A DNA stretch of 64,000 nucleotides, taken from Dugong dugon (Eukaryota > Chordata > Mammalia > Sirenia > Dugongidae). This document shows positions 35,913-46,362 of the stretch, piece after piece. The stretch is taken from NCBI GenBank assembly GCA_030035585.1, contig CM057464.1:27421465-27485464 (forward strand), written 5' to 3'. The notes beneath the pieces are model-generated. The model saw only the letters and a list, made by a program, of their open reading frames with translations, did no database searches and was not told where the DNA came from. Position 1 is the first letter of the stretch. Every line of letters begins with the position of its first letter. Position numbers and translations under genes: made by a program.

Positions 35913-36854
35913 TGACCTTGATTAAAGGATGAAGAATACCATAACTTAAGAAATCTTAGGGAAGTTTGGTAGCATTCCTGGAGAGGGGTTACCTTGTATT
36001 CTGTCATCCTGGTGGCTCCTCCTCTATTCTCCTCAACTCCCTCCCCCTTCTTTGGAGCAAGAGGATTACTTTCCTTGTCTAGAGCTGACCTTCAACCTAA
36101 ATGGGCTTATCAGTTAATTTTTCTAATAAATTACTAAGAGGAATTTTCATGCTGGTTTGCTAGAAGAATTCAATTTTTCTCCACCTTGTTACATTAGCAT
36201 TCTGGGGTCAAAGAGTTTGTAGAGATACAGAGATTGATTCATGGAGCAAAGTGCTGGAAGACACTTGGAGGAGACAGGAGAGTTTTCTTATTGCTTGTGA
36301 TTGGTGGGCCAGGAGGTAAGAATGGGTGAAAATGAAGATAAATTTTATGGGGAGGATATAGAAAAGTGAGGATTTGAGAGCTATGGACTCAAATTTCTCT
36401 GTAGAGGTAAGATCATCTGTTAAAATTCAGAGATAAAGTGGAAAAAGGCTTGGGATACTAGCTGGAGAGAGAGAAAGAGAGGGAAGGTGAGCTGTTTTTG
36501 AACAAGCAAAAGGATTGATTAATTGAATTGAGAATCCTTCTGAGATTATAAATTATACATTGGTGAAGACACCAATTCCTATAGTTGTAATTCTTTCCAG
36601 CAGAACAAAGTCACTAAGTTGTAGAAGGAGAAAAGGGGAATTTCACGACTGATCCAAGGTTGGGGGTTTGTAGAGCAGGACAGGGCCCAGGATTTGCTGA
36701 TGAGGGTTCAGTTCTAGTGATTTATTTTGAAATCCTTGTGAAAACGGGAAGAGCAAATTTAGCAGCTTACCCACTAGCGTAGGGTCGCCTTTGGCAGGCA
36801 TTCAGCTTCACTTTGGACCATGTTACCTTGGTGATAATAAAAGGGGGAGAAAAA
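35913..36854. other. single-copy-like DNA, no gene seen
   Basis: About 0.94 kb without recognised repeat or exon. A short GA-rich patch lies at 36465-36485. Confidence 0.4.
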
Positions 36855-37061
36855 CAAAACCAAACCCGTTGTCACTGAGTCAATTTCAACTCATAGTGAC
36901 CCTATAGGACAGAGTAGAATGCCCCATATGGTTTCTAAGGCAGTAATCTTCAGAGAAGCAAACTGCCACATCTTTCTCCTGTGGAGCAGGCTGGTGGGTG
37001 ATAACTGACAAACTTTCAGTTTGCAGCTGAGAGCTTTAACCACTGCACCACCAAGGCTTCT
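36855..37061 (-). mobile_element. AfroSINE
   Basis: AAAACAAAACCAAACCC tail, then body and head complement ending CCACCAAGGCTTC. Confidence 0.85.
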
Positions 37062-37537
37062 AAAAGTGGGAGAAGGGATGTTTTTATACCAATCATATTT
37101 AAGCACCTTGGACAACTTCAGTTCAAGTTTACGGTGCCACCTCCATTTTCTTATGCCTCTTGCTATGGTTTATTTCGCCTAGCTTTGGCTCTGTTAGGTG
37201 AAAATGGTCAAATTTTGATGACTTTGTGTTATCCCGCTAAATGCTACTCACCCGTCTCTGTGGTTTACTAGTCTTTCCTGTTTTTTTCTACATGACAGCT
37301 CGGGACTGCCACCCAGTGGCCTATTAGTACACAGTTGTACAAACGCTGGATTTTCTTCAAGGCAGCCCAAGATAAGACAATAAGAAAGCATATGCTTCCT
37401 TGGCAAGGAAAGTAAAATACAGGATTTCCTATCCACTGAGCAATCAAAAGAAGACTACATCCTCTCAGGAACTTCGAAGACCGTCAGAAAATAAGAAAGG
37501 CTTTGACCTTAGAAATAGACATGCTTCTCAGATTGCT
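37062..37537. other. no gene seen
   Basis: Single-copy-like DNA. Confidence 0.4.
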
Positions 37538-37547
37538 AAGTGAGTTA

Positions 37548-37767
37548 AAAAAAAAAAAAAAAAAAAGTTGCCATGGAGTCAGTTCAGACTCATTGTGATC
37601 CCATGTGTGTCAGAGTAGAACTGTGCTCCATAGAGTTTTTGGTGGCTGATTTTTTTTGGAAAAAGATCACCAGGCCAGTCTTCTGAGGAATCTGTGAGTG
37701 GGCTCAAACCGCCAAAGTTTCAGTTAGCAGCTAAGCTCATTAACAGTTTGCTCCACCCAGGGATTCC
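37548..37767 (-). mobile_element. AfroSINE with TSD and A-run
   Basis: Flanked by AAGTGAGTTA (37538-37547) and AAGTGAATTA (37768-37777). A run of about 20 A precedes the element's tail complement. Confidence 0.9.
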
Positions 37768-37809
37768 AAGTGAATTAACCCAGAAATTATACTAAACTTG
37801 GAATGAAAA

Positions 37810-38024
37810 AGGAGCCCTGGTGGCGCAGTGGTTAATCGCTGGGCTGCTAACCAGAAGGTCCGTGGTTAGAACCCACCAGTTGCTCCACAGGACGAAGATG
37901 TGGCAGTCTGCTTCCCTAAAGAGTATAGCCTCAGAAAACCTGTAGGGTAGTTCTGCTCTGTCCTATAGGGTCGCTGTGAGTCAGAATTGGCTTGATGGGA
38001 GTGGGTTTGGTTTTTTTGGTTTTG
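37810..38024 (+). mobile_element. AfroSINE, best-preserved full-length copy
   Basis: Head GGAGCCCTGGTGGCGCAGTG with an RNA polymerase III A-box-like TGGCGCAGTGG (37821-37831) and a mutated B-box-like GGTTAGAACCC (37864-37874). The long body includes the GATGTGGCAGTCTGCTTCC segment and the tail ends with T-rich TGGTTTTTTTGGTTTT. TSD GGAATGAAAA at 37800-37809 and 38025-38034. Confidence 0.95.
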
Positions 38025-38180
38025 GGAATGAAAACAAATCAAAATTTTGAAGAAAAGGCCTTTGAGATTGAGAGAGGGAAGTCCAGCTGAGACTGAAAGA
38101 AGAGTGAGTTCAAGTTTTTGGAGAGTGAGGCAAAAAAGCATCTAGATTGAAAGCCATTTTGGGAATATGTGGGCCCTTGG

Positions 38181-38308
38181 ATAAATAATACATATATATC
38201 ATTTATACATATATTTACATATATAAATATATAATAATACATTATATTTATATTATAAATATATTTATATATAAATATAAATATAACATGAATATATATA
38301 TATTTTTT
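38181..38308. repeat. AT-rich microsatellite
   Basis: Alternating TA/TATAAA units over about 130 bp, imperfect. Confidence 0.9.
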
Positions 38309-38528
38309 ACTTCTTCCCTCAGCCTTTAGTACATGTAAGAGAGGTCCCTATGTCTTCTGTGCCTGATAGGAGTTGTCTGATTTCAACTTGACTTATATCC
38401 AGAATTTCTGAATATGAGGAGCTATGGGAACCAAGGTCAGTTTGAGCCATTCTGATTCCCTTACAGGACTGAGGATTTTCCTCTATAAGATAGTGGTATG
38501 CTTTTCAATTGCATTTTGATTCTGTTAT
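38309..38528. other. no gene seen
   Basis: Single-copy-like DNA between the AT repeat and the RTE insertion. Confidence 0.4.
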
Positions 38529-38542
38529 CAGAAGATAACTCA

Positions 38543-38854
38543 TATTGTTAGGTACTGTCGAGCCGGTTCCAACTCATAGCGACCCTATGTACAACAGAGC
38601 AAAACACTGTCTGGTCCTGCACCATCCTTACATTCGTTGTTTCGCTTGAGCCCATCGTTGCAGCCATTGTGTCAGAGCATCTTGTTGAGGGTCTTCCTCT
38701 TTTTTTTACTGACCCTCTACTTTACCAAGCATGATGTCCTTCTCCAAGGACTGATCTCTCCTGATAACATGTTCAAGGTACATAAGACGAAGTCTTATCC
38801 TTGCTTCTAAGGTGCATTCTGGCTGTACTTTTTCCAAGACAGAACTGATATTAC
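38543..38854 (-). mobile_element. 5'-truncated RTE LINE 3' end with TSD
   Basis: Begins with a GTTAGGTACTGTCGAGC tail complement and matches the RTE 3' end at 12943. Flanked by perfect 14-bp copies of CAGAAGATAACTCA at 38529-38542 and 38855-38868. No coding potential. Confidence 0.9.
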
Positions 38855-38868
38855 CAGAAGATAACTCA

Positions 38869-39577
38869 CAGACACAATTACTGGTACAATTTTCAATTTT
38901 TTTGATTGTAGGTGATTTGTGTTTTATACTAGACACTGTGGAAGATAGTTAATATACCAGAAAGGGAAAAGGTAGAAGGAGAAAAAGAAATCACCACAGG
39001 AAGGCAATCAGTTCACCATGTACTGTACTAATCAACAAGATGAACATTTGCTTGGAGACAGAATGAGAGGTCCCAGTCACCTCACTGGCAGAATGACAAG
39101 AGACATCCAGGACCTGCTTCACAAGAGGGAGAAGAGGAAGCTGACTTGTGGATTGAGGGGTGCCAGGAAGACACCTGAGCACAATTTTGAGTGTCCATTC
39201 TTAGCGCTTGTAGCAATTTTTTAAAGTTTCAAACATTCCTGCTGGTGTTATTTATAGCCTAAGACTTAAGGAGGAATCCATCCTTGAACACCCACTGGAG
39301 ATTTGCACTGTAAGAGAAAAGAGGGCTTGTTGACATGATGGAAGGGAAAGTAGGAGAATATTTGCACATCTAGGGTGAGCTTGGATGGAGTCTGTTGAGG
39401 ATTCTCAGTCAGACAGAGGCATGTAGGGTGGTGACTGGTGAGCAAAAGTTTAAAGGATAGTGGAGAGGGGTAATGCCAGAAGTTGGAAAGGGCGATAAGA
39501 AGACAATAAAAAACAAGCTTTTTTACTTTCCATTTTTTACCTAAGTCCAGTCCGTAGAGAAGATAAAAGATTTTGTT
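38869..39577. other. single-copy-like DNA, no gene seen
   Basis: About 0.7 kb. An open frame of 112 codons (39604-39266, minus) has no recognisable domain and overlaps a SINE tail; I do not call it. Confidence 0.4.
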
Positions 39578-39790
39578 GTTGTTGTTAGTTGCCATTGAGT
39601 TCATTCTGACTCATGGCAACCCCATGTGTGCTGAGCAGAACTGCTCCATTGGATTTTCAAGGCTGTGATGTTTTCGGAAGCAAATCATCAGGCCTGTCTT
39701 CCAAAGCACCTGTGGTCTGGGTGGATATGAACTGCCAACATTTCAGCTACTAATCAAGTGCTTAACTGTTTGTGCCACCCAGAGACTTTC
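39578..39790 (-). mobile_element. AfroSINE
   Basis: TTGTTGTTGTTAGTTGCC tail complement, then body and head ending GTGCCACCCAGAGA. Confidence 0.85.
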
Positions 39791-40129
39791 TAAATAAAAG
39801 AATATTTAAATTAGAAAAAATTTTCAGTAAACATGTATTGAAGGCCTACTGTAACTGGCTTATTGAGCACTCTCATTTCAGTGGAAGATGTAAATGAAAT
39901 AAATTATTTTTTCCTGTCATTGCTTTCCATCATGCTCGGCAAGATATCCCTTTCCTGACCCTTAATTAAATCTTGGGCAGATTTAATAGCTTTTCTATCT
40001 CTTTTGGTTATTAACACTCAAGTTAGTTTAAAACTCCAATCTTATATCCAATCCAAATCTCGACTATTACCATTCCCCACTCTTGTTTCATGTACTAGGT
40101 CACAAAGAAAGTCTTAGTTTTAAAGAAGC
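39791..40129. other. no gene seen
   Basis: No confident repeat or coding assignment. Confidence 0.35.
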
Positions 40130-41035
40130 CAGATTTTTAAAAAACTACACCATATGAACCATATTATCGCACCATACTGTAATAATCACACGGGAAATAA
40201 ATAATGAAAAGACTGTAAATAAACCCAAATATTTGGAAACTTAAAAATAAACTCCCAAATATACATAGGTTAAAGAGAAACTGTATTAGAAGTGACAAAA
40301 TATCTATATCTGAGTGACAATAAGAGTACTGCATATCTGAACTTGTGAGATTAAACTGAAGGAAGATTTATGGCCTTAAACGCATGTATTAAAAAATGGA
40401 GTCTGAAAATGAATTAAACTTTTAACTCATGATGCTATCAAGAGTGACAGTGTAAACCTAATTAAAGTAGAAAAAAAGGAAGTAATAAAAATAGAAAATA
40501 AAAAATTACAAAACAAATCAAAATAATAAAGAGGACCAATAAAACCAAAAAACTCTTTTTTTGAAATAAACAGTCCTTTAGCAAGACAAACCACAAAAGA
40601 CAGCAAGCACAAATAAACGATATTGAGAATGAAAACAGACACCAAAAAATACCAAACTAGTCACGGAAAAAAAAAACAAAAAAAACCCACCAAACTAGTT
40701 TCCACTGAGTCGATTCCAACTCATAGTGACCCCATGTGTGCAGAAGAACTGCTCCGTGGGGTTTCAAGGCTATGATCTTTTGGAAGCAGATCTCCAGGCC
40801 TGTCTTCCTAGGTGCTTCTGGGTAGATTTGAACTGCCAACCTTTTGGTTAGCAGCCAAGTGCTTAACTATTTGTGCCACCCAGGGATACAATCAGAGGTA
40901 AAGTATAGATTTTTAAAACCATGAGGCTACTATAAATAACTTTATGGTGATAAATTTTGAAAACTTGACCACAATGAAATGTTTTCTAAAAGAATGTAAA
41001 TGATCAGAAACTGATTCAAGAAGAATTTAGAAAGT
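40130..41035 (+). mobile_element. old L1 ORF2 remnant
   Basis: Sense-strand remains of the endonuclease-RT linker region of an ancient L1: A-rich AATAGAAAATAAAAAATTAC, then the stretch corresponding to CTTTAGCAAGACAAACC. It is split by an AfroSINE at 40688-40886. Highly diverged, no open frame. Confidence 0.55.
40688..40886 (-). mobile_element. AfroSINE inside old L1
   Basis: Full-length minus-strand copy, ACTGAGTCGATTCCAACTC to GTGCCACCCAGGGAT. Confidence 0.85.
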
Positions 41036-41382
41036 CTAAAGAGATCTGTAGTTGATACGTATAACTTCCTTCTTCTACTACCTATTCCATGTTTACCTTC
41101 AGCCAGGACCTCAGCTAATCAGGGTTCTTTACCTGGTAGAATGACCCAAACCTTTATTTCTGAAGGATTGAATCCTTAGTGGCCCTGCCTTTTTTGGTTG
41201 ATGTAGTTTTCTATTAAATTTTTTCTGCTCCTGGTTGCAATTTTATAATGGTTGCCTTTAACAGCAGATTTTTTTTGTAAAACAAAACACTTAAAAGTCT
41301 ATCTAAACCATATTCATTTAGCATTATGCAATTTTTTTGCAACCATCACCACTATTTATTTCCAAAACTTTTTCATCACCTC
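41036..41382. other. no gene seen
   Basis: 41280-41380 resembles an L1M 3' end (ACCATCACCACTATTTATT), weakly. Otherwise nothing. Confidence 0.35.
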
Positions 41383-42045
41383 TGTTATGGATTGAATTGT
41401 GCCCCCTAAATGTGTGTCAACTTGGCTAGTCCTTGATTCCCAGTGTTATGTGATTGTCTACCATTTTGTCATCTGATGTGGTTTTCCTGTGTTGTAAATC
41501 CTACCTCTATGATGTTAATGAGAGTACTGGTGGTGCAGTGGTTAAGAGCTCAGCTGCTAAACTAAAAGGTAGGCAGTTTGAATCCACCAGCTGCTCCCTA
41601 GAAACCCTATGGAGCAGTTCTACTCTGTCCTATAGGGTCACTATGAGTCAGGTTGATGACGTTAATGAGGCAGGATTAGAGGAAGTTATGTTAATGAGGC
41701 AGGATTCAGTCTAAAATATTAGGTTTTATCATGCGTCAGTCTCTTTTGAGATATAAAAGACAGAAGCGAGCAGAGTCGGGAGACCTCCTACCACCAAGAA
41801 GGCAAATGTGGGAGCATAGCATGTCCTTTGGACCCGGGGTCCCTGTACTGAGAATCTCCTAGACCAGGGGAAGATTGATGACAAGGACCTTCCCTCAGAG
41901 CCGACAGAGACAAAAAGACTTATCCTGGAACTGGCACCCTGAATTTGCACTTCTAGCTTCCTAGACTGTGAGAGAATAAATTTCTGTTTGTTAAAGCCAT
42001 CCACCGGTGATATTTCTGTTATAGCAGCACTAGATAATTAAGACA
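41383..42045 (+). mobile_element. MaLR/ERVL-like LTR (MLT1-type), interrupted by an AfroSINE
   Basis: Starts TGTTATGGATTGAATTGTG and ends ...AATTAAGACA, with ATATAAAAG at about 41752 and an AATAAATTTCTGTTTG polyadenylation region at about 41975. This is the known plan of mammalian MaLR LTRs. Flanking ACCTC (41378-41382) and ACCCC (42046-42050) fit a 5-bp TSD with one mismatch. The subfamily is not determined. Confidence 0.65.
41523..41657 (+). mobile_element. short-type AfroSINE inside the LTR
   Basis: Lacks the 40-bp GATGTGGCAGTCTGC segment of the long type. TSD GATGTTAATGAG (41511-41522) and GACGTTAATGAG (41658-41669). Confidence 0.85.
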
Positions 42046-42186
42046 ACCCCAAACAGAAACCTATTAACGTATGCATTTGCCTGTCCTAAAAATTTCCATT
42101 ATGGAGATTTTAATAAAGATAAATATTGGTACATCTTTTTCTTCTGAAAGCACTGATGACATTTTAATGCTACCATCTTAAAATTA

Positions 42187-42338
42187 TGGAGCCTTCGTGG
42201 TGTAGTGGTTAAGAGTTTGGCTGCTAAGCAAAAGGTTGGCAGTTGGAATCCACCAGCCGCTCTTTGGAAACCCCATGGGACAGTTCTACTCTGTCCTATA
42301 GGGTCGCTATGAGTCAGAATTGACTCAATTGCAATGGG
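42187..42338 (+). mobile_element. short-type AfroSINE
   Basis: Head GGAGCCTTCGTGGTGTAGTG, B-box-like GTTGGAATCC, tail TCAATTGCAATGGGTTT; lacks the central 40 bp. Confidence 0.85.
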
Positions 42339-42424
42339 TTTATCTTAAAATTAAGTGATAATTTGGAAAGACTATCTTTTTTCTTTTCAAAAATTGTTTT
42401 CGCTATCAGGCACATACTCAAACC

Positions 42425-42604
42425 AAAAAAAAAAAAAAAAAAAAAAACCACTGCTATCAAGTTGATCCTAACTCATGGTGATCCCGTAGGGTTTCCAAGG
42501 CTGTAAACCTCTATGGAAGCAGACCACTACATCTTTCTCCTGTGGAGCAGCTAATGGTTTCAAACCACCAACCTTTCGGTTAAACATTGCACCACCGGGG
42601 CTCC
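42425..42604 (-). mobile_element. AfroSINE with A-run
   Basis: Starts with about 23 A on the plus strand and ends CACCACCGGGGCTCC, a well-kept head complement. Confidence 0.85.
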
Positions 42605-43130
42605 TATCAGCCAAGTAGCAACATTAAAGTCTAAAAGTCACTAGATTATGTAATATTTCTCTTTTCAATCATTATTTACTTTTTACCTTGTATTACCTAA
42701 ATAATGCAGGTGAGTAGTGTAGTTTAGTATGCCAGAAATGATAAAAATTTCTGGATTTAAGAAATGAATATTGGTGAGCAGAGAAGATATTATTAATTCA
42801 ATTTAAAGAGAAAAATTGTGTATTTTGTATAAAATATAGATCCTGTACTGTTTTAGAATAAAAAAATCATTAGATACGTAGATTAAAAGAGAAAGAGGCG
42901 TTTACTGACATATGTATAAACACCAACTACTTATTTTAACATCTTAAGCAAAAGTAGAAGCTAAAAATATAAGGAAATAGTTTTAGTTTTGTAACTTTTC
43001 ATTTGATATACTAATAACAGTTCAGAAGTTCAATCCTCATGTGTTTCATTTTTATTCTGATATAATTAATTTAAATAGTGAAAATTTTATCTTAATTAAA
43101 AGCATCTTAAATTCTCATTTTTCCCCTCAG
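42605..43130. other. AT-rich DNA, no gene seen
   Basis: About 0.5 kb without recognised repeat or exon. Confidence 0.4.
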
Positions 43131-43143
43131 ATAAATATTTCTT

Positions 43144-43609
43144 CCACCGCTCGTCTGTCAGTTTGTTGTGCTGTGGTGGCTTGTATGTTGCTATGATGCT
43201 GGAACCTATGTCACCAGGATTTCAAATACAGGATCAGCCATGGTGGACAGGTTTCAGTGGAGCTTCTAGGCTAAGACAGGCTAGGAAGAAAGGCCTGGTA
43301 ATCTATTTCTGAAAATTAGCCAGTGAAAACCTTATGGATCACAACAGAACGTTGTTCAACTTGCTTTCTTTGGACACATCATTAGGAGGGATCAATGCTA
43401 GAGGAGAACATCATATTTGGTGAAGTAGAGGTCCAGCAAGGGTGTAGGAGACCTTCAGTGAAAGGGATTGATACAATAGTCACAACAATGGACCCAAACA
43501 TGTTGGAGATTGTGAGGTCGATGCAGAACCAGGGAATGACCTTATGTTGTACATAAGGTCTTCATGAGTTGGAGTTGACTCAATGGCAGCTACCATCTAT
43601 CTATCATCT
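43144..43609 (+). mobile_element. non-autonomous RTE derivative, complete, with perfect 13-bp TSD
   Basis: A 466-bp unit. The first 190 bp match the 5' UTR of the RTE LINE at 51,450-51,640 (CGTCTGTCAGTTTGTTGTG, GGTGGACAGGTTTCAG). The last 260 bp are an RTE-like 3' end with a tail of ATCT repeats. No coding region lies between. ATAAATATTTCTT at 43131-43143 is repeated exactly at 43610-43622. A second unit of the same design is at 55207-55762. Confidence 0.9.
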
Positions 43610-43622
43610 ATAAATATTTCTT

Positions 43623-44424
43623 ATATTTTGTGGTGCTCAGAATCAGAAGAAATGCAGTATGTTGCTATTTGTAGCACCACAACTTCTATTTTAATTACTG
43701 TTGTATGCATGTTGTAATTTTGTTTTTCAAAATCATCTTCTAACATAAAATATTACAATTTGATTTGGAACAAAAAATGTGTATCAATGTCTCCATGTGA
43801 ATTTGCTGACACTGAACATTCACAGTTTTATTAGTCTGCAATCTTCTCAATGCTAATTTAAGCAGCATCCAGAAACCAAGGTGAAAATTGGGCTCGGAAT
43901 TACACGCATCCACTGGATGCCATTCTGGGGAAGATCTGATTTCTGATGAATAATGAAGAGGTTGAAGATGTTTGGTAGTCTGAGTGTTATTTATGTTTTT
44001 ACTTCAGCTGGATATGTTTCCTTTAAAACTTATCCACTCTGAAACTTGTTTTAGAACGTCCATGAGCCTGGAGTTGTTGTATCATATTGCATTTGATTTA
44101 CACGGGTATGCTGAGTTTCTGGCTGGCACTGGTACAGAAAACCTGTGAAAACTAGAAGCTGTGTAAGGTGCAAACCTGTCAGAGAGATAGAAAAGTGGTA
44201 AGGCTGCACCCTGTCAAAAGTTTAAAACTTGCGAGTCTTGGAAAAACAAGGCAGCCCTGTTGAATTCTGGCTCTCACAGGTTTCACTGTACATTGATGTG
44301 TCTTCTGTATAACATGCCTGAGAAGGTACCACAGTTGACCGTGTATTATTTATTCCATGTTGTTGGGTTTTTGGGAACTTATAAACAACTGACAAAATCT
44401 TCTGAATTAGAAGTATTTGGGTAT
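43623..44424. other. single-copy-like DNA, no gene seen
   Basis: About 0.8 kb; no repeat or exon recognised. Confidence 0.4.
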
Positions 44425-45255
44425 AGAAGTGGGGAAGCCAGCACAACTTGTCCAAGGCAAGATCATGGAAGCTCCATAGACACATACGAACTCCCTGAAA
44501 GACCAAATTACTGTCTGAGGGCTGTGGGGACCATGGCCTTGGGGAACATCTAGCTCAATCGGCATAACATAGTTTATAAAGGAAATGTTCTACATGCTAC
44601 TTTGGTGAGTAGTGTCGGGGGTCTTAAAAACTTGTGAGCGACTATCTAAGATACTCCACTGATCTCACCTGTCTAGAGCAAAGGATAATGAAGAAAACCA
44701 AAGCCACAAGGGAAAGATTAGTCCAAAGGACTAATGGACCACAACTACCACAGCCTCCACCAGACTGAGTCCAGCACAACTAGATGGTGCCCAGCTACCA
44801 CCACTGACTGCTCTGACAGGGATCACAATAGAGGATCCTGGACAGAGTGGGAGAAAAATGTAGAACAAAATTCTAACTCACAAAAAAAGACCAGACTTAC
44901 CGGTCTGACAGAGACTGGAGGAACCCTGAGAGTATGGCCCGTGAACACCCTTTTAACTCAGTACTGAAGTCACTCCTGAGGTTAGCCCTTCAGCCAAAGA
45001 TTAGACAAGCCCACAAAACAAAATGAGACTAAATGGGCACACCAGCTCAGGGGCAAGGACAAGAAGGCAAGAGGGGACAGGAAAGCTGGTAATGGGGAAC
45101 CTAAGGTTGAGAAAGGGAGAGTGTTGACATGTCATGGGGTTGGCAATCAATGTCACGAAACAATATGTGTATTAATTATTTAATGAGGAACTAATTTGCT
45201 CTGTAAACCTTCATCTAAAGTACAATTTAAAAAGAAATTTTTTTTAAAAAAGGGA
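44425..45255 (+). mobile_element. 5'-truncated L1, 3' UTR only, plus strand
   Basis: Sense copy of the first-lineage L1 3' UTR (CAGCACAACTTGTCCAAGG to AACCTTCATCTAAAGTACAA), ending in a broken A-rich tail. It is the only recent-type L1 piece on the plus strand in the window. No open frame of its own. Confidence 0.9.
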
Positions 45256-45284
45256 AGAAATGGTCTAATTTGCATAAATATGAT

Positions 45285-45480
45285 TAGCTACATAGAAAAT
45301 CCAAGGACTACTGCAGACAAACTAATAGAACAAAGAAGAGATTTCAGCACTGTTGCTAGATAGAGCAATGTGCAAAAATCCATATTATTTGTATATACCA
45401 ATTGAAAAAGATAATAGAAACAAAAATTCTATTCCTGAGGCAAGTATGCATAATAATAAAAAAATATGATAAAAATAGAA
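45285..45480 (+). mobile_element. old L1 ORF2 remnant
   Basis: Similar to the L1 ORF2 thumb region in sense direction (AACTAATAGAACAAAGAAG, then GTGCAAAAATCCATATT). Confidence 0.6.
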
Positions 45481-45788
45481 TGGGGGTATAGAGGAGTTTT
45501 TTATATTATCCTCTACACTTGTCTCTATGTTTAAAAACTTTTTATTTTTACTTTTTTAAAGTCCAGAGTTAAGGTCAAACCTAAATCTGTTCTTTGTATG
45601 CTGATTTATTTTTTTATCAGCTTCTGTGGTCATAAGATGGCTACTGGTAGCAACTGGGGTTATATGTATCCTTGTTCACATCCACAGAGAGACCTCCCAC
45701 AACTGTTATAACAGAGTCCTGAGCTTCTCTAATTAGAGTATCATAGGTTAGGGCCCACTCCTAAATCAATTCCTATGGCTAGCGGTAT
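45481..45788. other. no gene seen
   Basis: Nothing recognised. Confidence 0.35.
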
Positions 45789-45985
45789 TGCATGTACTGA
45801 TTTGCTTGAGTCTGCAAAGGTTGGCGGTTCTAACCCACCCAGTGGTATCAAGAAAGAAAGGCATGGCGATCTGCTTCCGGAAAGATTACAGGCAAGAAAA
45901 CCCTATGGAGGGAGCAATTCTACTCTGTAACACACAGGGTTGCCATGATTCGAAACTGATCCAAGGACAACACTTCAGGTTTTTG
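45789..45985 (+). mobile_element. AfroSINE, diverged
   Basis: Body AAAGGCATGGCGATCTGCTT and AAAACCCTATGGAGG; head mostly lost; T-rich tail. Confidence 0.75.
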
Positions 45986-46199
45986 TTTTTGTTTTTTTAT
46001 TTTGAGCTAACTGAACCGATCAATATGGCAAGAGGGATGAGACTACCCTGGTGAGCTGAGGGTGGTCCATCCCACTAAAACCACATGGCTGCCACACAAT
46101 GGTAGGAAGAGGAGTGACTATTGGGAGACAATGACTATGCACATCAGTATAGTTTTTTATAATACACAAATTTGAGACCATACTGTATGTACAGTTGAA

Positions 46200-46362
46200 A
46201 AATGTTTAGCAATTTGTTTTCTCCAACAATTTTATTATGAAAATCTTCAAAAATCAAAGAAAATTGGAAAAATTTTACAGTAAACACCCATTTATGTACT
46301 ACCTAGATTCTACAATTAACATTTTGCTGTACTGACTTTAATACACACATCTGTCTGTAACG
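46200..46362 (-). mobile_element. old L1M 3' end, part 1
   Basis: TTTTATTATGAAAATCTTCA to CTACAATTAACATTTTGC is the antisense 3' UTR of an ancient L1. It continues at 47520 beyond an ERV LTR. Confidence 0.65.

Noticed and set aside
37821-37874. tRNA gene, from the A-box and B-box-like motifs
   Set aside because: The motifs belong to the tRNA-like head of an AfroSINE; there is no acceptor stem pairing or anticodon arm of a real tRNA and the B box is mutated.
33160-44424. Host exons in the SINE-rich, more single-copy stretch
   Set aside because: No long frame, no convincing exon with splice sites and no recognisable protein motif; absence by eye is not proof.
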